Of a stretch of 13,022 nucleotides of DNA, positions 5,575-12,227 are shown in pieces. This DNA is from an uncultured Kineosporia sp. Lineage in GTDB: Bacteria; Actinomycetota; Actinomycetes; Actinomycetales; Kineosporiaceae. The stretch lies in assembly GCA_937859855.1 (NCBI GenBank), contig CALMAR010000217.1, positions 1-13,022 on the forward strand. Direction: 5' to 3'. Position 1 is the stretch's first letter. Every line of letters begins with the position of its first letter. The notes under the pieces were generated by a model. It was not told the DNA's origin and made no database searches. It was given only the letters and a program-made list of their open reading frames with translations. The translations under genes and the position numbers were made by a program.

Positions 5575-8175
5575 ATGGCCCAGGGCCAGTTGCGGGTGTA
5601 CCTGGGCGCCGCTCCTGGCGTCGGCAAGACCTTCAAGATGCTGGAGGAGGGTCACCGCCGGCTGGAACGAGGCACTGACGTGGCCATCGGCTATGTCGAG
5701 ACCCATGGGCGTCCGCAGACCGACGCCATGCTCCGTGGCCTCGAAGTCATCTCACGAACGGAAATCAACTATCGGGGAACGACTTTCACCGAGATGGACG
5801 TCGACGCGGTGATCGCCCGCGATCCCGACGTGGTGCTGGTGGACGAACTGGCCCATACCAATGTCCCCGGCAGCCGCAATGCCAAGCGCTGGCAGGACAT
5901 CGAGCAGATCCTGGATGCCGGCCTGACCGTCATCACCACGGTCAACATCCAGCACCTGGAGTCCATCAACGACATCGTTCAGCAGATCACCGGCGTTCCG
6001 CAGCGAGAGACCGTACCCGACGAAATCGCCCGCCGGGCCGAGCAGATCGAGCTGGTCGACATGGCACCGGAAGCATTGCGGCGCCGGATGGCCCACGGCA
6101 ACATCTACCGTCCGGAGAAGATCGACGCCGCACTGGGCAACTACTTCCGGATCGGCAATCTGACCGCGCTTCGCGAGCTGGCCCTGCTGTGGCTGGCGGA
6201 CAAGGTCGACGACGAGCTGGACCGCTACCGGGCGCAGCACAACATCTCCGCCACCTGGGAAACCCGTGATCGCGTGGTGGTGGCTCTGACCGGTGGCCCC
6301 GAGGGAGAGACGCTGATCCGGCGCGGGGCCCGGATCGCCAGCCGGGCCAAGGGAGCCGATCTGCTGGCGGTGCACGTGTCGCGCAATGACGGCCTGGCCA
6401 CCGGAAGCACCGCCAACCTCGCACTGCAGCGTTCCCTGGTCGAGAGTCTGGGCGGCACGTATCACCAAGTGGCCGGAAGCGACGTCGCTGAAGCACTGCT
6501 CGATTTCGCGAGGGGTGCCAACGCCACCGAACTGGTTCTGGGCGTCAGCCGGCGAAGCCGCCTGTCCCAGGTGTTCAGCCCCGGCGTGGGGGTGACCACG
6601 ACCAATGGCTCGGGGCCCATCGACGTTCACCTGGTCACTCATGATCAGGTCAGCCGTGGACGCCGGGCGGCGCTGCCCAGCAGCGCCCTGAGCCGGTCGC
6701 GGCGCGCCGCGGGGTTCGCGGTCGCCTTCGCCGGGCTCATCCTGCTCACGCTGTTGCTCACGCTGGCCCGGGCCGGGCTGTCGTTCTCCAGCGACATCAT
6801 GCTGTACCTGGCCACAGTTGTGATCATTGCCCTGATCGGCGGCATCCTGCCGGCTCTGTTCGCGGCCGTGCTCGGTTTTCTCTTGCTCAATTTCTATTTC
6901 GTGCCGCCGCTGCACCAGTTCACGATCGCCCGGCACGAGAATGTTCTAGCTCTTGTCGTGTTCCTGGCCATCGCGGTGGCCGTCAGCGCGACCGTCGACG
7001 AAGCCGCCCGCCGAACCCGCGAGGCAGCCAGCGCTCGGACCGAGTCCGAGACGTTGTCCACCCTGGCCGGCAGCGTTCTGCGGGGCGCCCGTCCCCTTCC
7101 TGCCCTGCTCGACCATCTGCGCGAGACGCTGGGCTTCGCTGGGATCACCATGCTGGAACGGCGGAAGGACGCCCCGCCCAGCCCGGATCTGCAGCACGAC
7201 CCCGATTCCTGGCGCGTCGTGGCGGCAGTGGGTGACCGGCCCTGCTTCGCGCCCGGCCAAGGAGACGCCGAAGTGCTGGTCAACGACGAGATATCGCTCG
7301 TCCTGTGCGGTCATCCGCTCGCCGCCGCCGATCGGCGCCTGGTACAGGCCTTCGCCGCCCAAGCAGTGGTGGCGCTGCGGCAGGAACGGCTCAGCGATCA
7401 GGCTGCCGCTGCTGGCCCACTGGCCGAGGTGGACCGGATGCGCACCGCTCTGCTGTCGGCCGTCAGCCACGACTTCCGGACGCCGCTCGCCTCGGCCAAG
7501 GCCGCCATCGGCAGCGTGCGGATGAAGGGGATCGTCTTCACCGAGCCGGACCGGGATGAGCTTCTGGCCACGGTGGAGGAGTCGCTGGACAAGCTGAGCA
7601 GGCTGGTGGACAACCTGCTCGACATGAGCAGGCTGCAAGCCGGCGCGCTGGCCATGACACCTCAGGCCATGAGCATCGCCGAGACCATCGCCACCGCACT
7701 GGATGACCTGGAACCCGATGGCCACGGCATCGTGGTGCACATGCCGGACGAATTCATCGAGGTGTTCGCCGATCCGGCCCTGGTCGAGCGGGTCCTGGTC
7801 AATGTGATTCGAAACGCCCTCCACTACAGCCCGGTTGATGAACCACCCATGCTTGCGGTGAGCGAGCACGCAGGCTTCGTCGAGACCCGCGTGATCGATC
7901 GGGGACCTGGCATCCCGGTGGAACAGTGGGACCACGTGTTCCTGCCGTTCCAGCGTCTTGGTGACCGGGACAACGGAACCGGGATCGGTCTGGGACTTGC
8001 TCTTTCCCGTGGCCTCGCCGAAGCCATGGGTGGCAGCCTGACCCCGGACAACACCCCCGGCGGCGGGTTGACCATGACCCTGCAACTGCCCCGGGCCGAC
8101 ATCACCGAGGGCCAGCAACCCGATCCCGACATCATCAGCGGGATCGATCATTGGGCGGATGGGCCAAGTGCATGA
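5575..8175 (+). CDS. kdpD: KdpD, potassium/osmotic-response sensor histidine kinase
   Basis: This 866-residue sensor kinase is near E. coli KdpD in length (894). Domain order: KdpD N-terminal ATP-binding domain with Walker A GAAPGVGKT (Lys18) and Walker B VVLVDELAHTN (Asp90-Glu91); USP-like domain at about 230-360; four-helix DUF4118 membrane module at about 378-475; GAF-like segment at about 500-610; HisKA with AVSHDFRTPLA and phospho-acceptor His632; HATPase with N-box NVIRNALHYSP (around 743-753), G1 DRGPGIP (from Asp775) and G2 GIGLGLALSRGLAEAMGG. It senses low K+ or osmotic stress, autophosphorylates and transfers phosphate to KdpE; in several bacteria the USP-like domain binds c-di-AMP. 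The ATG is supported by the strong ribosome binding site and by the domain beginning only nine residues later. Its TGA overlaps the kdpE ATG. All catalytic motifs are intact. Confidence 0.97.
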   Translation: MAQGQLRVYLGAAPGVGKTFKMLEEGHRRLERGTDVAIGYVETHGRPQTDAMLRGLEVISRTEINYRGTTFTEMDVDAVIARDPDVVLVDELAHTNVPGSRNAKRWQDIEQILDAGLTVITTVNIQHLESINDIVQQITGVPQRETVPDEIARRAEQIELVDMAPEALRRRMAHGNIYRPEKIDAALGNYFRIGNLTALRELALLWLADKVDDELDRYRAQHNISATWETRDRVVVALTGGPEGETLIRRGARIASRAKGADLLAVHVSRNDGLATGSTANLALQRSLVESLGGTYHQVAGSDVAEALLDFARGANATELVLGVSRRSRLSQVFSPGVGVTTTNGSGPIDVHLVTHDQVSRGRRAALPSSALSRSRRAAGFAVAFAGLILLTLLLTLARAGLSFSSDIMLYLATVVIIALIGGILPALFAAVLGFLLLNFYFVPPLHQFTIARHENVLALVVFLAIAVAVSATVDEAARRTREAASARTESETLSTLAGSVLRGARPLPALLDHLRETLGFAGITMLERRKDAPPSPDLQHDPDSWRVVAAVGDRPCFAPGQGDAEVLVNDEISLVLCGHPLAAADRRLVQAFAAQAVVALRQERLSDQAAAAGPLAEVDRMRTALLSAVSHDFRTPLASAKAAIGSVRMKGIVFTEPDRDELLATVEESLDKLSRLVDNLLDMSRLQAGALAMTPQAMSIAETIATALDDLEPDGHGIVVHMPDEFIEVFADPALVERVLVNVIRNALHYSPVDEPPMLAVSEHAGFVETRVIDRGPGIPVEQWDHVFLPFQRLGDRDNGTGIGLGLALSRGLAEAMGGSLTPDNTPGGGLTMTLQLPRADITEGQQPDPDIISGIDHWADGPSA

Positions 8176-8861
8176 CCCGGATCCTTCTGGTGGACGACGA
8201 ACCGCAGATCCTGCGGGTGCTGCGGATCAACCTCGTCGCGCGCCAGCACGTCGTCACCACGGCCAGCACCGGAGCTGAAGCCCTGAGGGCCGCCCAGAAC
8301 GATCATCCTGACCTCATCGTCCTGGACCTCGGCCTTCCGGATATGGACGGGGTCGAGGTCATCAACCAGTTGAGAACCTGGACGCGCGTGCCGGTGATCG
8401 TTCTGTCCGGCCGCATCGGCAGTCTCGACAAGGTCCAGGCCCTGGACGCGGGCGCCGATGACTACGTCACCAAGCCCTTCAGCGTCGATGAGTTGCTGGC
8501 CCGCATCCGCGTCGCTGCCCGTCGCCTCGGCGAAGGCGACGCAGCAGCGCCGTCATCGGTTGTGATCGGGCGCTACACAATAGATCTCGGGCTGCATACG
8601 GTCGAGTCAACCGGCGGTGACGCCCCGCCGGTTCATCTGACCCGGACGGAATGGCAGCTGCTCGAGGCCGTGGTGAGCGAGCCCGGCAAGCTGATCGGGC
8701 AGCGCTACCTGCTGGAGAAGGTATGGGGACCTACCTACCGCTCGGAGACCCAGTACGTTCGGCAGTACATGGCGCATCTGCGCCGCAAGCTTGAGGATGA
8801 CCCCACCCGCCCCCGGCACCTGCTGACTGAACCGGGGATGGGCTACCGCTTCCAGCCGTGA
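8172..8861 (+). CDS. kdpE: KdpE, OmpR-family response regulator of the kdp operon
   Basis: This is a 229-residue response regulator. The receiver domain (about 1-115) has the acidic pair in VDDE (Asp8, Asp9), phospho-acceptor Asp52 in VLDLGLPDMDG, and Lys101 in TKPF. The C-terminal winged-helix DNA-binding domain (about 130-229) shows HLTRTEWQLLEAVV and YVRQYMAHLRRKLEDDP, ending GMGYRF. When phosphorylated by KdpD it should activate the kdp promoter. I place the start at ATG 8172, not at the upstream in-frame ATG 8151. At 8172 the start forms an ATGA overlap with the kdpD stop, gives the usual N-terminus MTRILLVDDEPQ, and puts the acceptor aspartate at residue 52 as in E. coli. The longer form would add seven unusual residues and overlap kdpD by 25 bases. 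The next gene converges on it with a gap of only 13 bases and no obvious terminator. Confidence 0.97.
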   Translation: MTRILLVDDEPQILRVLRINLVARQHVVTTASTGAEALRAAQNDHPDLIVLDLGLPDMDGVEVINQLRTWTRVPVIVLSGRIGSLDKVQALDAGADDYVTKPFSVDELLARIRVAARRLGEGDAAAPSSVVIGRYTIDLGLHTVESTGGDAPPVHLTRTEWQLLEAVVSEPGKLIGQRYLLEKVWGPTYRSETQYVRQYMAHLRRKLEDDPTRPRHLLTEPGMGYRFQP

Positions 8862-8874
8862 AAAGGGCCATCTC

Positions 8875-9627
8875 TCAGGCTTTCTCGGGTGATCGCTTCG
8901 CCTGCCCAGCGGCGAGGGCCGAGGCGGCCCGGTCCGCGAGAGTCACCGCGACAAGTCGCTGAGCCAGAGAGGGGTGCGACCCGTGCCGGGCCTGTACCAC
9001 GAAGCGACCCATGTACCGGCCCGATGCCACCAGCAGGATCTCGATCTCCTGTTGCACCGGCAATCCGTACCGCTCGATGTCGCAGATCGCGCCGTCCACC
9101 TCGACCTCTCCATCGGAGCGCAACCGCGGATGACGCCCGCCCAGCACACCTCGGCCGTAGTCGAATCGGCACGACTCGGCCTGAAGCAGCTGGACGAGCT
9201 GGGGCCGGACCTGCTCGATGAGAACGGCGGGCGGTGCGTCGTCCGAGACTGAGGCGGCGGCGGCTGCGATGCCTGCCGTATAGCCGTCCGCGCGGCTGGC
9301 CGCAGCTTGCTGGCGCCTGCCCCAGGTAGCCAGTTCAGCCACTGCCAGGCCCACAATCAGCAGCAACGCAGCGGTTTCGACATCCGCTGGATCATCGATG
9401 CTCAACCGCCCGTAGGGGCGGGTCAGAAACGCGTCGAACCAGAGTCCTGCCGACAGCGCGGTCACAAGGCCGGCCAGTCGTTGCCCGAGTGAAGACACTC
9501 CCACCACGATCACGACCAGAATCAGCGCCGCATTGGTGCTGGCCAGCTGGTCCCGGAAAGGAACCAGCGCCAGCGCAGCGGCGAATGGCGCGATCAGGCT
9601 GATGCCATAGACCAGCCGCGTGTTCAC
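8875..9627 (-). CDS. Stand-alone DUF4118 (KdpD-like membrane sensor module) protein
   Basis: This 250-residue protein starts with GTG. Four membrane helices lie at about residues 7-23, 34-50, 52-68 and 86-102. They are followed by a linker rich in Arg/Ala (GRRQQAAASRADG) and a soluble C-terminal half (about 120-245) of GAF-like size. The layout matches the membrane section of KdpD encoded next door: KdpD has LNFYFVPPLHQFTIARHEN before its last helix and EAARRTREAASARTE after it, while this protein has WFDAFLTRPYGRLSIDDPAD and WGRRQQAAASRADG in the same places. There is no N-terminal KdpD/USP region, no HisKA histidine and no HATPase motif, so it cannot signal as a kinase. It lies tail-to-tail with kdpE. 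I infer that it is a KdpD-derived modulator or sensor partner, but it could be an independent sensor of unknown ligand. Confidence 0.8.
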   Translation of the reverse strand: MNTRLVYGISLIAPFAAALALVPFRDQLASTNAALILVVIVVGVSSLGQRLAGLVTALSAGLWFDAFLTRPYGRLSIDDPADVETAALLLIVGLAVAELATWGRRQQAAASRADGYTAGIAAAAASVSDDAPPAVLIEQVRPQLVQLLQAESCRFDYGRGVLGGRHPRLRSDGEVEVDGAICDIERYGLPVQQEIEILLVASGRYMGRFVVQARHGSHPSLAQRLVAVTLADRAASALAAGQAKRSPEKA

Positions 9628-9639
9628 GCGCTGATTTTA
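9628..9639 (-). promoter_or_regulatory. Candidate leaderless promoter -10 element of the DUF4118 gene
   Basis: On the minus strand TAAAAT (9639 down to 9634) is followed by exactly six bases and then the GTG start at 9627-9625. There is no Shine-Dalgarno sequence upstream of the GTG. The TANNNT-N6-start geometry is that of a leaderless actinobacterial transcript, as also seen before the ynfA-like gene. No clear -35 is visible. It would give this gene its own promoter inside the 55-base gap after the oxidoreductase gene. Confidence 0.45.
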
Positions 9640-9682
9640 GACGCCTGAGCCTTCACGGCACCTGCCTGCGGCCAGCGCGCAC

Positions 9683-10624
9683 TCAGGACACGAGCGGGCG
9701 CAGCGCCTCGCCGATCGCCGCCAGGTGGCCCGGGTGGTGGCCGTCGTACGGCATGTTGATGGTGATGCCGTCGATCCCGGCGTCCAGGACCTCGCTTTTG
9801 AGGACCTCAGCGACCTGCTCCGGCGTCCCGATGATCACCTGTCCCAGGCGGTCCTGGGGCACCTGGCTGCGCAGCTGCTCTGCCTCCTGGGCCGTCTGGG
9901 CCAGCGCCACGCTGTCCAGGTGGGTCGTCGGCAGCGTCGCCGGGTCGCGGCCGAGCTCCTCGCAGCGCTGCCGGAGGGCGGCCACCTTGCGCGGGATGTC
10001 AGGCCGGGCGCAGATGATGTTCATGTGGTCGGCGTACTGCGCGGCCATCCGGAACGTCTTCTGCTCACCGCTGCCGCCAAGCATGATCGGGATGTCTCGG
10101 CGCAGCCGCGCGTTGTTCATCGCGTTCTCGACGTGGTACCGCTGACCGGAGAAGGTCGGGTTCTCCCCGCGCAGCATCGGCCCGATGATCTGCAACGCCT
10201 CTTCCAGGCGCTCGAACCGGTCGGTGAAAGTGCCGAACTCGATGCCGAAGTCGTCGTGCTCACGCTCGTACCACCCGGCCCCGATCCCGAGCACAGCACG
10301 GCCGCCGGAAACCATGTCGAGTGTGGTCACGGTCTTGGCCAGGATCGCTGGATTCCGATAGGTGTTCCCGGTGACCAGTGCGGACAGCTGCACGCTGCTC
10401 GTCGCCGCGGCCAGCGCGCCGAGCGCCGTGTAGCACTCGAGCATCGGCTGGTCGGGGGTCCCGAGGCCGGGCAGCTGATAGAAGTGGTCCATCAGCAGGA
10501 CCGTGTCGAAACCCGATCCCTCGGCCTCCTGGGCTTGCGCGGTGACCAGGCTGAACAGCTCCTCGACACCAGTGCCGGGGTAGCTGAAGTTGGGGATCTG
10601 GTAGCCCAGACGGATCGTCACCAC
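9683..10624 (-). CDS. F420-dependent LLM-class (luciferase-like) oxidoreductase
   Basis: This 313-residue TIM-barrel protein of the bacterial luciferase-like superfamily, F420-dependent type, begins IRLGYQIPNFSYPG. It has LLMDHF (Asp46-His47 after the second strand), the conserved block TYRNPAILAKTVTTLDMVSGGRAVLGIGAGW (in pieces, about residues 88-118; GIGAGW is the cofactor-binding signature), then PIMLGGSGEQKTFRMAAQYAD, and the C-terminal GTPEQVAEVLK and GIDGITINMP. Members use F420 or FMN to reduce or oxidise diverse small molecules; the substrate here is not predictable. The start is GTG at 10624-10622 (a second GTG follows directly), with GAGGTAGG just upstream on the minus strand. A 14-bp palindrome lies about 38 bases before the start. 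The neighbouring gene remnant and DUF4118 gene give no pathway context. Confidence 0.9.
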   Translation of the reverse strand: MVTIRLGYQIPNFSYPGTGVEELFSLVTAQAQEAEGSGFDTVLLMDHFYQLPGLGTPDQPMLECYTALGALAAATSSVQLSALVTGNTYRNPAILAKTVTTLDMVSGGRAVLGIGAGWYEREHDDFGIEFGTFTDRFERLEEALQIIGPMLRGENPTFSGQRYHVENAMNNARLRRDIPIMLGGSGEQKTFRMAAQYADHMNIICARPDIPRKVAALRQRCEELGRDPATLPTTHLDSVALAQTAQEAEQLRSQVPQDRLGQVIIGTPEQVAEVLKSEVLDAGIDGITINMPYDGHHPGHLAAIGEALRPLVS

Positions 10625-10661
10625 CGAAACCTACCTCGCCTCTCGCCGCTGGCCCGTTCGG

Positions 10662-10675
10662 GGCACGCGCGTGCC
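10662..10675. repeat. Perfect 14-bp palindrome upstream of the F420 oxidoreductase
   Basis: GGCACGCGCGTGCC is its own reverse complement and lies 38 bases before the GTG start of the minus-strand oxidoreductase. Its position in the likely promoter or leader makes it a candidate operator for a dimeric repressor such as a TetR-family protein, or an RNA hairpin in the leader. No regulator gene is adjacent in the window. Confidence 0.4.
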
Positions 10676-10722
10676 GCAGCCCGGCTGTAGTGAACTGTTG
10701 AACGAGACCTGGTCGGCGCTGA

Positions 10723-11102
10723 GCACTGTGGCGAGAAGCGATCCGTCTCGTGATTGAAGGCGTCGCCAGCGTCCACGACGTCGACACGGCCGTCTTCTTC
10801 CGGGCCCGGACTCCGGTGGGCGGTGATGGGTCCCACGATGCTCTTCCACCTCGGCGCCGGCGACGGCGGACTCAGCGCTTGCTGCGATCGCTACGCCGGC
10901 AGCTTCAACCGGTGGTGGGACGACCTCGGCCAGCCGCGTCTCGACCCAGCCACGGCGGACAGGCTCGTCGCGGACTTGCGCCACCAGCTCCGGCCAGCCC
11001 GCGATCCACGAATTGGTGAGCGAACGCGACACACTGCTCACCGCCATCGTCGCCGCGACCCATGGCGGCCAGCGGACAGCCAGCACCTCGCCGGACGCCT
11101 AG
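10723..11102 (+). pseudogene. C-terminal remnant of a 3-hydroxyacyl-CoA / L-carnitine dehydrogenase family gene
   Basis: Conceptual translation over three frames gives one continuous family-like C-terminal domain. Frame one (10723 to about 10800) reads ALWREAIRLVIEGVASVHDV and then DTAVFF. Frame two (from 10802) reads GPGLRWAVMGPTMLFHLGAG, then SFNRWWDDLGQPRLDPATADRLV in pieces. Frame three (from about 10983) reads IHELVSERDTLLTAIVAATHGG and ends in TAG at 11102. These match the substrate-binding helical domain of the HAD/carnitine 3-dehydrogenase family (motif GPGLRW...GP...FHL). One extra base near 10801 and a second +1 shift around 10980-10995 disrupt it. A stop at 10720-10722 truncates it, and the NAD-binding Rossmann half is absent. 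It is therefore a dead fragment, with the oxidoreductase promoter region now in place of its 5' half. Sequencing error could explain one shift but not the missing N-terminal half. Confidence 0.75.
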
Positions 11103-11125
11103 ATGGCCCACGCCACCGGCAGCTC

Positions 11126-11167
11126 GGATGCGATCCGACTCCTGAGACACCTGCCCGGGTCGCATCC
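11126..11167. repeat. 8-bp inverted repeat between converging genes
   Basis: GGATGCGA (11126-11133) and TCGCATCC (11160-11167) are perfect reverse complements separated by 26 bases. They lie just after the dehydrogenase remnant and before the converging DHFR-family gene. It may be part of a bidirectional termination region or a scar of rearrangement; the role is unknown. Confidence 0.3.
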
Positions 11168-11183
11168 AAGGCCCACCGAATGC

Positions 11184-11197
11184 GGCAGGAGCCTGCC
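11184..11197 (-). terminator. Candidate terminator of the DHFR-family gene
   Basis: GGCAGG (11184-11189) and CCTGCC (11192-11197) form a compact GC-rich hairpin starting 14 bases beyond the stop codon of the minus-strand gene that ends at 11211. No T-run is seen. It is symmetric and could also serve transcription coming from the + strand. Confidence 0.4.
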
Positions 11198-11210
11198 CGG
11201 TAGGCCTGGA

Positions 11211-11753
11211 TCATCGACGCGGTGCGAAGACGTGGGCGACGGCTCCACCACTGAAAGTGGTGGTGCTGATCGGCTGGATGGTCAGCGGTGCGGCGAAGAG
11301 GCGTTCGCCGGCCCCCAGGACAACGGGGTGGACGACAAGGCGGTACTCGTCGATCAAGCCGGTCCCGACCAGCGATCGGGCGAACCGTGCACCTCCCTGT
11401 GCGAGCAGATAGCCGCTGGTCTGTTCCTGCTTGAGTCGCGTGACCGCTTCGTTCAGGTCGCCGGAGGCGATCGTCGTCCCGGCCCACTCGGCGGACTTCA
11501 GCGAGTTCGAAAACACCACTTTGGGAATGTCGTTCATCGGCTTGGCGAACGGACCCGGAGCGCTGGGCCAGAAGCCGGCCCACGTGATGTACGTGGCGGC
11601 ACCCATGAGGTGCACAGCGGCGTTGCTCACGGTTTCCAGGGTCCACCTCGCGCTGTCGGCGGAACGGCCCGCCGCGGCCCAGTCGGTGCTCCCGTCGGAG
11701 GGTGCGACGTAGCCGTCCAGCGAGATGGACATCTTCAGGACCAGTGAGGTCAT
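11211..11753 (-). CDS. Dihydrofolate reductase / RibD C-terminal domain family protein
   Basis: This 180-residue protein of the RibD-C/DHFR-like fold begins MTSLVLKMSISLDGYVAPSD, the characteristic first strand and SLDGY loop. It continues with WTLETVSNAAVHLMGAATY (pyridine-nucleotide-facing helix and strand) and AKPMNDIPKVVFSNSL, and ends with YLLAQGGARFARSLV, GLIDEYRLVVHPVVLGAGERLF. The length is normal for the stand-alone family. Most members are uncharacterised NADPH-binding reductases; true folate reductase activity is not implied. The reading frame is open a further 23 codons upstream to 11822. I choose the ATG at 11753-11751 because homologues begin with this strand and GGAAGG lies nine bases upstream on the minus strand. 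The gene converges on the dehydrogenase remnant and is transcribed away from the PrsW-like gene. Confidence 0.88.
   Translation of the reverse strand: MTSLVLKMSISLDGYVAPSDGSTDWAAAGRSADSARWTLETVSNAAVHLMGAATYITWAGFWPSAPGPFAKPMNDIPKVVFSNSLKSAEWAGTTIASGDLNEAVTRLKQEQTSGYLLAQGGARFARSLVGTGLIDEYRLVVHPVVLGAGERLFAAPLTIQPISTTTFSGGAVAHVFAPRR
11245..11263. repeat. Perfect 8-bp hairpin inside the 3' end of the DHFR-family gene
   Basis: CCACCACT (11245-11252) and AGTGGTGG (11256-11263) are perfect complements with a 3-base loop. The hairpin lies in coding sequence about 30 bases before the stop, over a Thr/Ser-Gly-Gly stretch. It may be incidental to codon choice or may affect the mRNA 3' end. Confidence 0.35.
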
Positions 11754-11993
11754 GCACGGCATCCTTCCAGAGTTGCTGTGCCGCCCTGGGTTCCAATGAT
11801 TTCGAAAGGTCACCGTTGCCATCGCGAATGCCAGGCGGTTTCACCGGCAGCGCCGCCACTCCACCCTCGGCTGGATGACCCAGACAGAGTTCGAACCGGC
11901 CAACATCAGCCGCTTGGAGCGCGTCTGTCGCTTGAGACGCCCGCGAACCGCCCGGGCTCAGTCATCGAGCGGGCGAGATAGCGGGTGCGGTCC

Positions 11994-12036
11994 TGCCTGC
12001 GCCCGACTGCTCCATTTCGCGGCTGGAGAACAGGCA
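11994..12036. repeat. Nested hairpin in intergenic DNA
   Basis: The outer pair TGCCTG (11994-11999) / CAGGCA (12031-12036) encloses an inner pair CTCCA (12010-12014) / TGGAG (12024-12028). The two perfect stems are nested with short unpaired segments between them. It could be a small structured RNA element or an inactive remnant; no terminator-like T-run follows on either strand. Confidence 0.3.
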
Positions 12037-12070
12037 TCCCCAGCCGTTCACCGGGGGAATCACCCTATCC

Positions 12071-12106
12071 GTCAACGTCAACGGTCACGTCAACGTCAAC
12101 GTCGAC
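12071..12106. repeat. GTCAAC hexamer tandem array (six units)
   Basis: Exact GTCAAC copies lie at 12071, 12077, 12089 and 12095; the third unit (12083) is GGTCAC and the sixth (12101) is GTCGAC. It can also be read as two 18-bp units sharing their first 13 bases. It lies about 120-155 bases before the PrsW-like start and about 70 bases upstream of its candidate promoter. It may be a slippage-prone microsatellite or a multi-copy protein-binding site. Confidence 0.75.
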
Positions 12107-12178
12107 GGCGAGAGGTGCCGCCTCAGTGTCTTGAGCCGCCGGGCCGGGGCGCGCCCTCACCGGCAAGATCGTCCAAAG

Positions 12179-12207
12179 TTCAAAATCGGTACAGATCATG
12201 CCAGGAT
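12179..12207 (+). promoter_or_regulatory. Candidate promoter of the PrsW-like gene
   Basis: TTCAAA (12179-12184) and CAGGAT (12202-12207) are separated by 17 bases, resembling a housekeeping actinobacterial promoter (TTGACA / TAGGAT). Transcription would start near 12214, just before GGAAGGGG (12216-12223), the Shine-Dalgarno sequence of the ATG at 12228. The hexamers are imperfect, so this is a moderate call. Confidence 0.4.
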
Positions 12208-12227
12208 GACGTGACGGAAGGGGTCGG

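Larger units (their letters stand above)
11754..12227. other. Gene-free stretch of about 470 bases between the DHFR-family and PrsW-like genes
   Basis: This is divergent intergenic DNA. I see no convincing coding region: the available open frames have arginine-rich, low-complexity translations, lack a Shine-Dalgarno sequence or start, and match no family I recognise. The stretch contains the ribosome binding site of the minus-strand gene at its left edge, a nested hairpin (11994-12036), a GTCAAC hexamer array (12071-12106), and a candidate promoter for the PrsW-like gene (12179-12207). Confidence 0.6.

Noticed and set aside
5752..8151. Two long minus-strand open frames (394 and 401 codons) opposite kdpD
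   Set aside because: They have the same antisense artefact composition, and the KdpD motifs on the + strand are complete throughout.
8151..8171. Upstream ATG for kdpE adding seven residues
   Set aside because: It would overlap kdpD by 25 bases and give an atypical N-terminus. The ATG at 8172 gives the ATGA overlap and standard numbering of Asp52.
11754..11822. N-terminal extension of 23 codons on the DHFR-family protein
   Set aside because: The extension lacks family similarity, whereas GGAAGG and the conserved first strand support the ATG at 11753.
11889..11897. GTTCGAACC resembling a tRNA T-loop
   Set aside because: The flanking bases do not form a T-arm stem, and no acceptor or anticodon arms can be built on either strand.
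12071..12106. CRISPR-like array
   Set aside because: The units are hexamers directly adjoining each other with no spacers and no cas genes nearby.
11936..12214. Open frame through the hexamer array, reading VNVNGHVNVNVDG
   Set aside because: The frame is open from a stop at 11933 but contains no usable start codon before the repeat and no ribosome binding site. The repeated Val-Asn is a by-product of the GTCAAC units.
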